A program made the translations under genes and the position numbers. Under the pieces are notes generated by a model. The model saw nothing but the letters and a program-made list of their open reading frames with translations. It did not search any database and was not told where the DNA came from. This document shows, one piece after another, positions 7,222 through 13,320 of a DNA stretch of 15,950 nucleotides. Numbering within the stretch: the first letter of the stretch is position 1; each line of letters starts with the position of its first letter. Source of the DNA: an uncultured Altererythrobacter sp. Lineage in GTDB: Bacteria > Pseudomonadota > Alphaproteobacteria > Sphingomonadales > Sphingomonadaceae. The stretch is from contig CALLIO010000241.1 of the NCBI GenBank assembly GCA_938009055.1, positions 1-15,950 on the forward strand. The letters are read 5' to 3'.

Positions 7222-8071
7222 ATGCTTTCTCCTCAACCAGCATTGCGCGCAAGTTTTGACGCCAAGGCTGGGTTCTATCGCCCAGATGCGCGCGTGTCGC
7301 GCTGTCATCCAACACGCTGTATGCGGGCCGCGCAGCAGGCGTTGGATATTCCCTCGTCGCGATTGGCTCAACCTTGGGCAAACGCTCGATCAAGCCCAGC
7401 TCCAAAGCCTCCTCCGCAATCGCTTCGGCAAAGCCATGCCAGCTCGTCTCGCCCGCATCGCGATGATGATAAATGCCTGCATCACCTTCAGCGATCAGCG
7501 CCCAGATCGTGCGCGCAATTTCGGGTGCCCAGCTTGGCGCACCGGTCTGGTCTGCCACCACGCGCAATGTGTCCCGCTCGCGCATCAGGCGCAGCATTGT
7601 GCGAACAAAATTGCCTCCACCAGCAGCATAAACCCATGATGTGCGAAGGATAATGGCTTCATTACCTGCTCCATCTTCGCCAGTTGCTTTGCTGCGTCCA
7701 TAGACTGAAAGCGAATTGCGCTTCGCATCGGGCGCATAGGGTGTGCTGGCTGCGCCATCGAAAACAAAATCGGTCGAGATTTGCAGCAGACGCCCGCCGG
7801 TTTCTGACAGTGCATTGGCAAAATGCGCTGGCGCATCGCCATTGATCGCCATCGCTAGTTCCGGCTCGCTCTCTGCCTTGTCTACCGCCGTGTAAGCGCC
7901 AGCATTGATGACCCAATCGGGGCGCTCACTATGCACAAGAGCTTGAATGGCCGCGCCTTCAGCCAAATCAAGCTGAGCGCGCGTAAGCGGCACAGCCTCA
8001 ATATGATCGGGCACTTTTTGAAGAAGGGCCTGTCCCACTTGGCCCGCCGCCCCCGTCACCAACACCTTCAT
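7214..8071 (-). CDS. rfbD: dTDP-4-dehydrorhamnose reductase
   Basis: RmlD/RfbD performs the last step of dTDP-L-rhamnose synthesis, the NAD(P)H-dependent reduction of dTDP-4-keto-L-rhamnose. The 285-residue protein has the Rossmann motif VTGAAGQVG near residue 5, the segment STDFVFDG (about 99-106) and the short-chain dehydrogenase pair SVYGRSK (Y124, K128). The ATG at 8071 overlaps the rmlC TGA (ATGA). The 3' end overlaps the TTG start of rmlB. Length and motifs are normal and nothing appears broken. Confidence 0.95.
   Translation of the reverse strand: MKVLVTGAAGQVGQALLQKVPDHIEAVPLTRAQLDLAEGAAIQALVHSERPDWVINAGAYTAVDKAESEPELAMAINGDAPAHFANALSETGGRLLQISTDFVFDGAASTPYAPDAKRNSLSVYGRSKATGEDGAGNEAIILRTSWVYAAGGGNFVRTMLRLMRERDTLRVVADQTGAPSWAPEIARTIWALIAEGDAGIYHHRDAGETSWHGFAEAIAEEALELGLIERLPKVEPIATREYPTPAARPAYSVLDDSATRAHLGDRTQPWRQNLRAMLVEEKAFG
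7229..7234 (-). promoter_or_regulatory. Ribosome binding site for rmlB, inside rmlD
   Basis: GAGGAG within the last codons of rmlD lies 7 bases before the TTG at 7221 and 19 before the in-frame ATG at 7209. This is the main reason for calling a TTG start for rmlB. Confidence 0.7.
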
Positions 8072-8613
8072 GCGAAGGCCGCAATCTGATCCAGAGGCGT
8101 GCCGGCTGCATCCTTGCCAGACAGGATCGGCTCCAACCCATCAAGCGGCCAGTCAATCCCGATTGCCGGATCATTCCAAAGCAGCGAATGCTCATGCTCG
8201 GGTGCATAGGACGATGTGCATTTGTAGAGGAAATCGGTGTCATCCCGAAGGGTTAGAAAACCATGCGCGAAACCTTCTGGAACCCAGAACATGCGCTTGT
8301 TTTCAGCGCTCAGCTCAACCCCCGCCCATTTCCCGAAATGTTCAGAGGAACGCCGCAAATCCACCGCGACATCAAACACAGCCCCGCTCGTCACACGCAC
8401 CAATTTGCCTTGCGGGGCAGGGTTTTGGAAATGCAGCCCGCGCAGCACGCCTTTTTGGCTGCGGCTGTGATTGTCCTGCACGAATTGCAGATCAAGCCCG
8501 GCCTCTGCAAAAGCGGCTGCATTCCAGCTTTCCATGAAAAAGCCGCGTTCATCACCGAACACGCGCGGTTCGATGATCATCGGGCCGGGAATAGCGCAGG
8601 GTTTGACGTTCAT
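8068..8613 (-). CDS. rfbC: dTDP-4-dehydrorhamnose 3,5-epimerase
   Basis: RmlC/RfbC is a cupin-fold epimerase that inverts C3 and C5 of dTDP-4-keto-6-deoxyglucose. In the 181-residue frame, VFGDERGFFMESWN (about 18-31) and QDNHSRSQKGVLRGLHFQ carry substrate-binding residues and catalytic H61. FVPEGFAHGFL-like text at 109-120 and DFLYKCTSSYAPEHE at 127-141 (with the conserved Tyr) follow. D168 in SGKDAAG is spaced from H61 as in the known His-Asp dyad. The frame extends upstream into rmlA, but the ATG at 8613 overlaps the rmlA TGA (ATGA) and gives the family N-terminus. Second gene of the rml operon. Confidence 0.95.
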   Translation of the reverse strand: MNVKPCAIPGPMIIEPRVFGDERGFFMESWNAAAFAEAGLDLQFVQDNHSRSQKGVLRGLHFQNPAPQGKLVRVTSGAVFDVAVDLRRSSEHFGKWAGVELSAENKRMFWVPEGFAHGFLTLRDDTDFLYKCTSSYAPEHEHSLLWNDPAIGIDWPLDGLEPILSGKDAAGTPLDQIAAFA

Positions 8614-9485
8614 TTCAAAAGCCCGAGCAGATATTCGCCATAGCCCGACTTGCGCAAAGGTTCCGCAATGGCAGCCAGCCGCGCATCGTCGATAAAGCCC
8701 TGCCGCCAAGCGATTTCCTCAGGGCAGCAAATCTTCAATCCCTGCCGCTCTTCGGTAATGCGAACATAGCTTGCTGCATCAAGCAACGAGCCATGCGTGC
8801 CCGTATCAAGCCATGCGTAGCCGCGGCCCATAATCTCGACCGACAAATCGCCATCATCCATGTAAAGCCGGTTGAGGTCGGTAATCTCCAGCTCGCCGCG
8901 CGGTGACGGTTTAAGATCACGCGCACGCTCAACCACGCTCTCATCATAAAAGTAGAGCCCCGTAACGGCGAAGTTCGACTTCGGCTCGGCTGGCTTTTCC
9001 TCGATGGAGACCGCGCGTCCATCATTGCCGAATTCGACCACGCCATAGGCTGCAGGATCCTTGACCTGATAGGCGAACACGCTCGCGCCGCTGTCGCGCG
9101 CATTGGCGCTATGCAACAGTTCGGGCAGACCGTGGCCGTAAAAAATGTTGTCACCCAGAACGAGCGCGCTTGGCCCGCCGCGCACGAAATCAGCGCCAAT
9201 GTGAAAAGCCTGCGCCAAGCCATCAGGGCTGGGCTGCTCCGCATAACTGAGATTGACACCGAAATCAGAGCCATCGCCCAAAACGCGCTGGAATTGGGCC
9301 GCGTCCTCTGGCGTGGTGATAATCAAAATGTCCTGAATACCCGCCAGCATCAGCGTGCTAAGCGGATAGTAGATCATCGGCTTGTCAAACACCGGCATCA
9401 GCTGTTTCGACACGCCTTTGGTCAGCGGATAGAGGCGCGTGCCTGACCCCCCGGCCAAAATTATACCCTTGCGGTTACCGCTCAT
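8610..9485 (-). CDS. rfbA: Glucose-1-phosphate thymidylyltransferase
   Basis: RmlA/RfbA makes dTDP-glucose from dTTP and glucose-1-phosphate, the committed and usually feedback-regulated step of the rhamnose pathway. The 291 residues show the nucleotidyltransferase signature LAGGSGTRLYPLT (11-22), SKQLMPVFDKPMIYYPLS, the metal Asp in LGDNIFYG (D112), the sugar-binding EEKP (162-165) and LDTGTH (226-231, metal D227). The start is the ATG at 9485, giving the normal short lead before the signature. An AGGA lies 12 bases upstream, slightly long. A GTG at 9512 is the alternative. First gene of rmlACDB, divergent from the acetyltransferase gene, so the 135-base gap should hold its promoter. I see no clear -35/-10 pair there. 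Confidence 0.95.
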   Translation of the reverse strand: MSGNRKGIILAGGSGTRLYPLTKGVSKQLMPVFDKPMIYYPLSTLMLAGIQDILIITTPEDAAQFQRVLGDGSDFGVNLSYAEQPSPDGLAQAFHIGADFVRGGPSALVLGDNIFYGHGLPELLHSANARDSGASVFAYQVKDPAAYGVVEFGNDGRAVSIEEKPAEPKSNFAVTGLYFYDESVVERARDLKPSPRGELEITDLNRLYMDDGDLSVEIMGRGYAWLDTGTHGSLLDAASYVRITEERQGLKICCPEEIAWRQGFIDDARLAAIAEPLRKSGYGEYLLGLLK

Positions 9486-9585
9486 TACTTGAAAACATCC
9501 TGAAATTGCCACCTTAATTTACTTTGGGACTTGGTCGATGGAGCTGCAAGCGAGCGAACTGGGCAGTCCCTTTTTCATGTCCTTG

Positions 9586-9593
9586 AAGGGGAG
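9586..9593 (+). promoter_or_regulatory. Shine-Dalgarno-like AAGGGGAG without a well-placed start
   Basis: This strong purine-rich match lies in the rmlA/acetyltransferase divergent gap. No ATG, GTG or TTG occurs at normal spacing after it; the nearest in-frame starts are TTG 9615 and ATG 9621. It makes the acetyltransferase start uncertain. Confidence 0.3.
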
Positions 9594-9620
9594 CTAAAGC
9601 ACATCGGCAGCGGTTTGCAA

Positions 9621-10103
9621 ATGGCCAAATCTTGTGCAAACAAGCCGCCAATGGCAAAGCTTGGGCAAATCCTAAAAAAGTCTCGGACCTTCCTGCACCG
9701 CCGGATCAGTTGGTCAAGGCGTGCATATCTTACCAAAGTGTGGGGCATGACAATCGGCGAAGGCAGCCGGATTTCCCTTAAAGCCAGGCTGGACTTCACG
9801 AATCCTGCTGGCATTCACGTCGGCGAATTCACGATGATTACCCCTGATGTGCACATTTTCACGCATGATTTCCTGCGCGGACAGCATTGCGATACATTTA
9901 TCGGAAGCCATTGCTTTATCGGCGCAGCTTCGATCATTTTACCAGGAGTGACAATCGGCAATCGTTGCATCATTGCCGCTGGATCGGTTGTAGTAGAGGA
10001 TATTCCAGATCGGTCTTTAGTTGCTGGAAATCCAGCGAAAATCTTGAAGTCGGACATCCAGACTGGTCATTATGGGATGCTCGCGGGGCCCACAGTTGAG
10101 TAA
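9621..10103 (+). CDS. Hexapeptide-repeat (left-handed beta-helix) O-acetyltransferase
   Basis: This belongs to the LacA/NodL/WcaF-type acyltransferase group, which transfers acetyl from acetyl-CoA to a sugar hydroxyl, here probably on an exopolysaccharide precursor. In the 160-residue frame, residues 10-40 are basic and helical, and hexapeptide turns begin at MTIGEGSRISLKA. The conserved block FTHDF (H82, candidate catalytic base) and later coils FIGSHCFIGAASIILPGVTIG and AAGSVVVEDIP follow, ending in the signature AGNPAKIL (135-142). The start is uncertain: ATG 9621 is chosen for lack of a better ribosome site; ATG 9651 and TTG 9531 are in-frame alternatives. Divergent from rmlA and upstream of the PEP-CTERM gene, which fits a polysaccharide locus. 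The exact acceptor cannot be read. Confidence 0.85.
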   Translation: MAKSCANKPPMAKLGQILKKSRTFLHRRISWSRRAYLTKVWGMTIGEGSRISLKARLDFTNPAGIHVGEFTMITPDVHIFTHDFLRGQHCDTFIGSHCFIGAASIILPGVTIGNRCIIAAGSVVVEDIPDRSLVAGNPAKILKSDIQTGHYGMLAGPTVE

Positions 10104-10146
10104 CGATGACAAGATCAAACTTTTGGCAATCCCGCTGTCTCATTTG

Positions 10147-10170
10147 GGGACGTGACCGAACGCCCGTCCC
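10147..10170 (+). terminator. Weak hairpin between acetyltransferase and PEP-CTERM genes
   Basis: GGGACG (10147-10152) and CGTCCC (10165-10170) form a 6-bp stem, extendable by one G-T pair, with a 12-base loop. It lies 44 bases after the acetyltransferase stop. No U-run follows, so it is at best a weak or Rho-assisted terminator. Confidence 0.25.
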
Positions 10171-10251
10171 TTGCACCGAGTTTAATGGTGGCTTTCTAAC
10201 GCCGAGTTTGCTAGCGGGTTGGTAACAGTTTTTAGGCGATATTTGGTGGCT

Positions 10252-10962
10252 ATGAGTTGGAAAGCAGCAGTTTTGGCGTTGGCTATTGGCGCGGGTTCAT
10301 TCTCGTGGCAGGCGCAGCGTGGGTTGATCGAGCTTGATGGCGGTCAAGCACTTGCGGCAACAGCGGCACCGAAAAAGCTTGCACAAAGCCCTCTGAACCC
10401 AGCAGCTTTCATTGCTTCACCAATCGGGCAAGGCCCGTCTTATGGTGGTTTTTCGCCAACGGGTGGCGCGGGATCGAACGCACCAGAAACAGGCTTTGCT
10501 CGTCCAGATGGAGCGCCAAATGGCAAGAGTGGCGGGCCTGCAAAAGGTGATGCTTCGCCTACGCAACCTGATCGCACCGGATCGCGCATCATCGAAACAC
10601 CCACGGCTCCTGAAAGCGTCACTGGGCCCGGCCAGGGAACGCTAGGACTTCCGACCAACCAATTTGCAAGTCCAACACCTTCTGGGACAGAGCAAAGTGG
10701 CGGCACAGGCGGGGCAAGTGGACTCGGTGGGGGAGGCAGTCCAGGGTTTGCCTTTGTGCCTCAACCTCCCGGTGGTGGCTTCCTTCTGCCTGCAGCCGAA
10801 ATTCAGCCAACGGTCCCACAGACGGATCCAACGACACCGGCAATTTCGGCTATTCCAGAGCCTTCGACTTGGGCGCTGTTTATTTTGGGCTTTTTCGCCA
10901 TAGGCCACGGCATGCGCCGCATGCATCTCAGCAGCCCACGAAAAACCTCTGCAGCGCGTTAA
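10252..10962 (+). CDS. PEP-CTERM sorting-domain protein, Gly/Pro/Thr-rich
   Basis: A secreted protein predicted to be handled by an exosortase. Residues 1-22 (MSWKAAVLALAIGAGSF...) are a signal peptide. Residues 40-200 are low-complexity, rich in Pro, Gly, Ser, Thr and Ala with almost no Cys, and have no recognisable fold. The C-terminus is a classic tripartite sorting signal: PEPSTW (202-207), a hydrophobic helix ALFILGFFAIGHG, then the basic cluster MRRMH and a 13-residue tail, somewhat longer than usual. PEP-CTERM proteins are processed at or near the PEP motif and released to, or attached at, the surface, often with exopolysaccharide. ATG 10252 begins the signal; GTG 10246 and TTG 10219 are alternatives. 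It shares its stop region with the convergent protease gene. Confidence 0.85.
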   Translation: MSWKAAVLALAIGAGSFSWQAQRGLIELDGGQALAATAAPKKLAQSPLNPAAFIASPIGQGPSYGGFSPTGGAGSNAPETGFARPDGAPNGKSGGPAKGDASPTQPDRTGSRIIETPTAPESVTGPGQGTLGLPTNQFASPTPSGTEQSGGTGGASGLGGGGSPGFAFVPQPPGGGFLLPAAEIQPTVPQTDPTTPAISAIPEPSTWALFILGFFAIGHGMRRMHLSSPRKTSAAR

Positions 10963-11498
10963 TTGTTTTCTAGCGTAAGGATCGCTTGATCAATCGTTAT
11001 GCGCCCCATTTGCGCTATAGCTTCCTGCCCCAAAAGTGATTGATCACCAGGGATAATCCCCAATTGCAGATCGTTAAGCTGCTGGTCTGCAACATGGATT
11101 CGCGGAGCAAGAACCCACCTTATTTGATTGGTTCCTGTCGCTGTATTAATCTCACCGCGTGTTCCCAACCTTTTATCTAGGCCAATCCTCGCCGCGTCCT
11201 TTTGCGACAGAAATACATGAGTCGCGCCGCTGTCGATCACGAAGTTGACCGTTGAGGCGCCAACTATCGCATCAATACGAAATAGACCGTCGGCATCGCG
11301 CTCAATGGAGCGGCGTGCGCCAGGTTCTCGATTAAGCAAGTCCGTGTCTTCCGGCTTTTCGACAGATTTGTCTGCTACCGCAAAAAAGTTCAACGAACGG
11401 GTCGAATGGTCAGCGAGATCCAGACTCGGGGATCGCGCCCATGCTGATATGGACGACAATACGAGAGCGAAAGACAGTAAGGCGACGTTCGTTTGCAC
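10959..11498 (-). CDS. Secreted retropepsin-like (clan AA) aspartic protease
   Basis: The 179-residue protein has a signal peptide (1-22, ending AWA-RS), a linker of about 45 charged residues and one retropepsin-like domain from residue 71 on. The active-site motif is VIDSGATHVFLS with catalytic D89. The downstream strand order (GEINTATGTNQIRWVLAPRIHVADQQL, then LLGQEAIAQMGRITID) matches small bacterial TIGR02281-like proteases, which act as homodimers because each chain gives one Asp. The predicted place is the periplasm. The GTG start at 11498 has AAAGG 7 bases upstream. It lies 47 bases after the membrane-protein gene on the same strand and may be cotranscribed with it. Its TAA shares the palindrome TTAA with the convergent PEP-CTERM gene. 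The substrate is unknown. Confidence 0.85.
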   Translation of the reverse strand: MQTNVALLSFALVLSSISAWARSPSLDLADHSTRSLNFFAVADKSVEKPEDTDLLNREPGARRSIERDADGLFRIDAIVGASTVNFVIDSGATHVFLSQKDAARIGLDKRLGTRGEINTATGTNQIRWVLAPRIHVADQQLNDLQLGIIPGDQSLLGQEAIAQMGRITIDQAILTLENN

Positions 11499-11545
11499 GC
11501 CACAGCCTTTAGCCTCGAAATTCTAAAACTTTTTAAATGCTCGCC

Positions 11546-12436
11546 TTAGGCAAGGTTTGAAGATGACAAGAGCTTTTCGCGCTTGCGCCTTGCAGAGCGA
11601 GCAATGAACGCGAAGATCACCAGGAGAAGCAAAGCTGCGCCGCCGTAGAGAAGCGGCCGGATCAACATGGTCGAGCTATCTTCATACAGAACAAACGCAT
11701 CGCTTGATACATTCAAGCCCTGGCTGCGGTAAAGCGAGCGGATTTCTGGCGGGATAGCTTTGCGTTGGAGTACCCCTTCAGAAATGACTTGGAACGGTGC
11801 AGCTTCTCCTTCTTCCACTTTGACTTCGAGAAACAAGGTAATTGGGGCGGTTTCCGGCAAGGCAGCAGCCTGAACTGGAGCGAACTTGCGGTTAAGGCCA
11901 CTGAAGAGGATGCCATCTTCCAGATAAGACACGATGTCCGTGCGTATTGTTCCACCGTTAATGCGCGCTGGTCCGTCCATTTCAAGTCCGTCATCAAACC
12001 CAGCCGCAATATCAGTCGCGCTAAATTCAGCGGTTTGGCCATCTTCAGATGGCAAATTGATAATGGTCGCCAATTGGTAGAAGACAGCAATCGCGCAAAG
12101 CCCTGCCAACCATGCGGACAATAGCCTGCGTCGCCAAAGCGCCTCTGCCTCGTTTGCAATCTCGTCCTGCTCCGGCATCTGATCCTTGTGGCGCCGCTTG
12201 CGGAACCAAAAGATAAGCAGCAGAGGTAAACTCAACACGCCGACAATCAGTAACGCTGTCGCCACCGGAAAGTAGCGATCAATCCACGAGAACTGGATTT
12301 CAGCTAGGAAGCTATAAAGACCGCGATAGGAAAATGCTGTGATCAGCGCATAAAGAGTTGCAATTCCGATCCAAGCGTTGGCGATCCAGAACCGCTTACG
12401 AGAAAACTGACCGTCATCGGTCTCAACTTCAACCAC
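11546..12436 (-). CDS. Unrecognised four-helix membrane protein with periplasmic domain
   Basis: I do not recognise this family. The 296-residue protein has predicted membrane helices at about 16-36, 55-78 and 105-127, a soluble region at about 130-258, and a final helix at about 261-280 followed by a basic tail (ARRKREK). A basic loop after helix 2 (RKRRHKDQ) suggests the inside-positive side, putting the 130-258 domain in the periplasm. That domain is beta-rich in look (INGGTIRTDIVSYLEDGILFS..., ITLFLEVKVEE). The start chosen is GTG 12436, because AGGTGGGGG ends 5 bases upstream; GTG 12448 would lie within that site. The gene probably forms a transcription unit with the aspartic protease 47 bases downstream, and it has a candidate promoter with palindrome at 12489-12504. 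Confidence 0.7.
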   Translation of the reverse strand: MVEVETDDGQFSRKRFWIANAWIGIATLYALITAFSYRGLYSFLAEIQFSWIDRYFPVATALLIVGVLSLPLLLIFWFRKRRHKDQMPEQDEIANEAEALWRRRLLSAWLAGLCAIAVFYQLATIINLPSEDGQTAEFSATDIAAGFDDGLEMDGPARINGGTIRTDIVSYLEDGILFSGLNRKFAPVQAAALPETAPITLFLEVKVEEGEAAPFQVISEGVLQRKAIPPEIRSLYRSQGLNVSSDAFVLYEDSSTMLIRPLLYGGAALLLLVIFAFIARSARRKREKLLSSSNLA

Positions 12437-12441
12437 TATAG

Positions 12442-12450
12442 CCCCCACCT
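12442..12450 (-). promoter_or_regulatory. Ribosome binding site deciding the membrane-protein start
   Basis: AGGTGGGGG on the minus strand, 5 bases before GTG 12436. The earlier GTG at 12448 overlaps this site, so the later start is preferred. Confidence 0.5.
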
Positions 12451-12488
12451 AAATTGCTCGGGCAACCGTTGGCAGCGCAAGCTCAATT

Positions 12489-12504
12489 ATGTCGCGACAT
12501 TATA
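12489..12504 (-). promoter_or_regulatory. Consensus -10 (TATAAT) overlapping a 12-bp perfect palindrome
   Basis: The minus strand reads CATATAATGTCGCGACAT. TATAAT occupies 12504-12499, and ATGTCGCGACAT (12500-12489) is a perfect palindrome. A weak -35 candidate, GCTTGT (12526-12521), lies 16 bases upstream. Transcription would begin within the palindrome, giving a leader of about 55 bases to GTG 12436. The arrangement is that of a repressor operator over -10/+1. Confidence 0.45.
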
Positions 12505-12531
12505 TGCTGGAAACAAAACCACAAGCGAACT

Positions 12532-12546
12532 TTAACGAAAAGTTTA
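12532..12546 (+). promoter_or_regulatory. CtrA-like site TTAA-N7-TTTA
   Basis: TTAA (12532-12535), seven bases, then TTTA (12543-12546), one mismatch from the alphaproteobacterial CtrA consensus TTAA-N7-TTAA. It lies between the divergent genes at 12436 and 12586. Such motifs occur by chance in AT-rich gaps. Confidence 0.25.
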
Positions 12547-12572
12547 CCCAATCAGCTGAAACCAGCACCACT

Positions 12573-12579
12573 AAGGAGG
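12573..12579 (+). promoter_or_regulatory. Near-perfect Shine-Dalgarno AAGGAGG
   Basis: AAGGAGG lies 6 bases before ATG 12586. It is the strongest ribosome site in the window and shows that the small gene starts here and not at the in-frame codon at 12454. Confidence 0.8.
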
Positions 12580-12585
12580 TGCCGC

Positions 12586-12912
12586 ATGCCCAAAGCAAAT
12601 TCGAATTCGGTTGCAGTAGCCACGTCAGAAGCGACGCCCCATCCTAACCAGGAAAGAACAATCGCTGCTGTGCAAAGCGATGCAGCTCCCAAGACGACTT
12701 ACCCCGATCACACTTTCACTGCCGGCGGTCGCGTGCGCGAAATGCATGATCAAATTGTGAAATCTTTTGAAGTGGGGTTGAAAAACAATGAGGCTGAAGC
12801 TCAAATAGCGGCCGTGTCGCCAGTTCATCGCCTTGAAGCTTTTGCATCAGCAGCCTTCGGTTATTTTTGCCTTCTCGCAGCGCTTGCGGCTCTGGGTTAC
12901 TTGATCCTTTAA
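12586..12912 (+). CDS. Small tail-anchored membrane protein, function unknown
   Basis: This 108-residue protein matches no family I recognise. Residues 1-55 are polar and probably disordered (Ser/Thr/Ala/Pro-rich). Residues 55-80 form a charged helix (GGRVREMHDQIVKSFEVGLKN) that could be a short coiled coil. The last 22 residues are one hydrophobic helix (FASAAFGYFCLLAALAALGYLIL) with nothing after it, a C-tail anchor pointing the body to the cytoplasm. The very strong ribosome site suggests high expression. It diverges from the four-helix protein gene across a gap with a palindromic operator candidate, so the two may share control. It precedes the XrtV-accessory-like gene by 162 bases. Confidence 0.65.
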   Translation: MPKANSNSVAVATSEATPHPNQERTIAAVQSDAAPKTTYPDHTFTAGGRVREMHDQIVKSFEVGLKNNEAEAQIAAVSPVHRLEAFASAAFGYFCLLAALAALGYLIL

Positions 12913-13074
12913 AGCTAAGTTGACACTTCACCCATTTGGCCTTCGTTGGTCTTGAACCTTCCAGCTGTTCAGCCAGTGAAACATTAAAATGGTAATCCCT
13001 TGCCTTTTCCGCTTGAAACGAACATTCCGCATCGCGTGGTTCTAAAGTTCTAGGTTGGTTGGTAAAGGTGGGCG

Positions 13075-13320
13075 ATGGAAACTCTATATGATTGGTTGAG
13101 CCTGCTTGCTTTTGCAGGACTTATCACTTTGTTTCTAAATCGATCAGCGATGGACAATCCGCCCGATACGATTTGGCACTACATGCCCCCTTCTATAGCA
13201 TGCGCAGTGGCCAATTACGTCGGCAATGAAGGCTATGGCGCCGTCGCTATCGCGATCCTAGCCGGAGTCCTCGCCTACGTGCATTTGGTGCTCAAAGCCT
13301 TCAGCAAACCGGACAATTGA
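13075..13320 (+). CDS. Small two-helix membrane protein resembling XrtV sorting-system accessory protein
   Basis: The 81-residue protein starts METLYDWLSLLAFAGLITLF with one helix at about 5-22, then a polar middle with DNPPDTIWHYMPPSIACAVANYVGN, then a second helix at about 54-75. The order METxYDWxxxxxFAGLIxLFLxRS, a Trp-x-Tyr-x-Pro-Pro segment and CAVANYxGN resembles, from memory, the short proteins annotated in Sphingomonadales as XrtV (exosortase V) sorting-system accessory proteins. This could not be confirmed here. The ribosome site AAAGGTG ends 4 bases before ATG 13075. The stop TGA lies inside the TTG start of the acyltransferase gene (ATTGA), so the two are coupled. A nearby PEP-CTERM gene supports the sorting context; the exosortase itself is not in the window. 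Confidence 0.65.
   Translation: METLYDWLSLLAFAGLITLFLNRSAMDNPPDTIWHYMPPSIACAVANYVGNEGYGAVAIAILAGVLAYVHLVLKAFSKPDN

Noticed and set aside
6649..7653. 334-codon open frame on the + strand opposite rmlB/rmlD
   Set aside because: It is antisense to two clearly recognised enzymes, has no domain, and is an artefact of codon bias.
9538..9597. Tiny 19-codon frame (ATG 9538) ahead of the acetyltransferase, considered as a leader peptide
   Set aside because: It has no ribosome site, no regulatory codon run and no hairpin pair following it.
10104..10251. Searched for a sigma-54 promoter before the PEP-CTERM gene, as found in some XrtA systems
   Set aside because: The TGGCA-like sequence at about 10131 lacks a GC at the required distance; no match to TGGCAC-N5-TTGC was found.
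12454..12585. Upstream extension of the small tail-anchored protein to 12454
   Set aside because: The near-perfect AAGGAGG 6 bases before ATG 12586 marks the start, and the extension would cross the palindrome and promoter.
12920..12925. TTGACA, a consensus -35, in the gap before the XrtV-accessory-like gene
   Set aside because: No acceptable -10 lies 16-18 bases downstream (TCGTTG there), and it is about 150 bases from the start codon.
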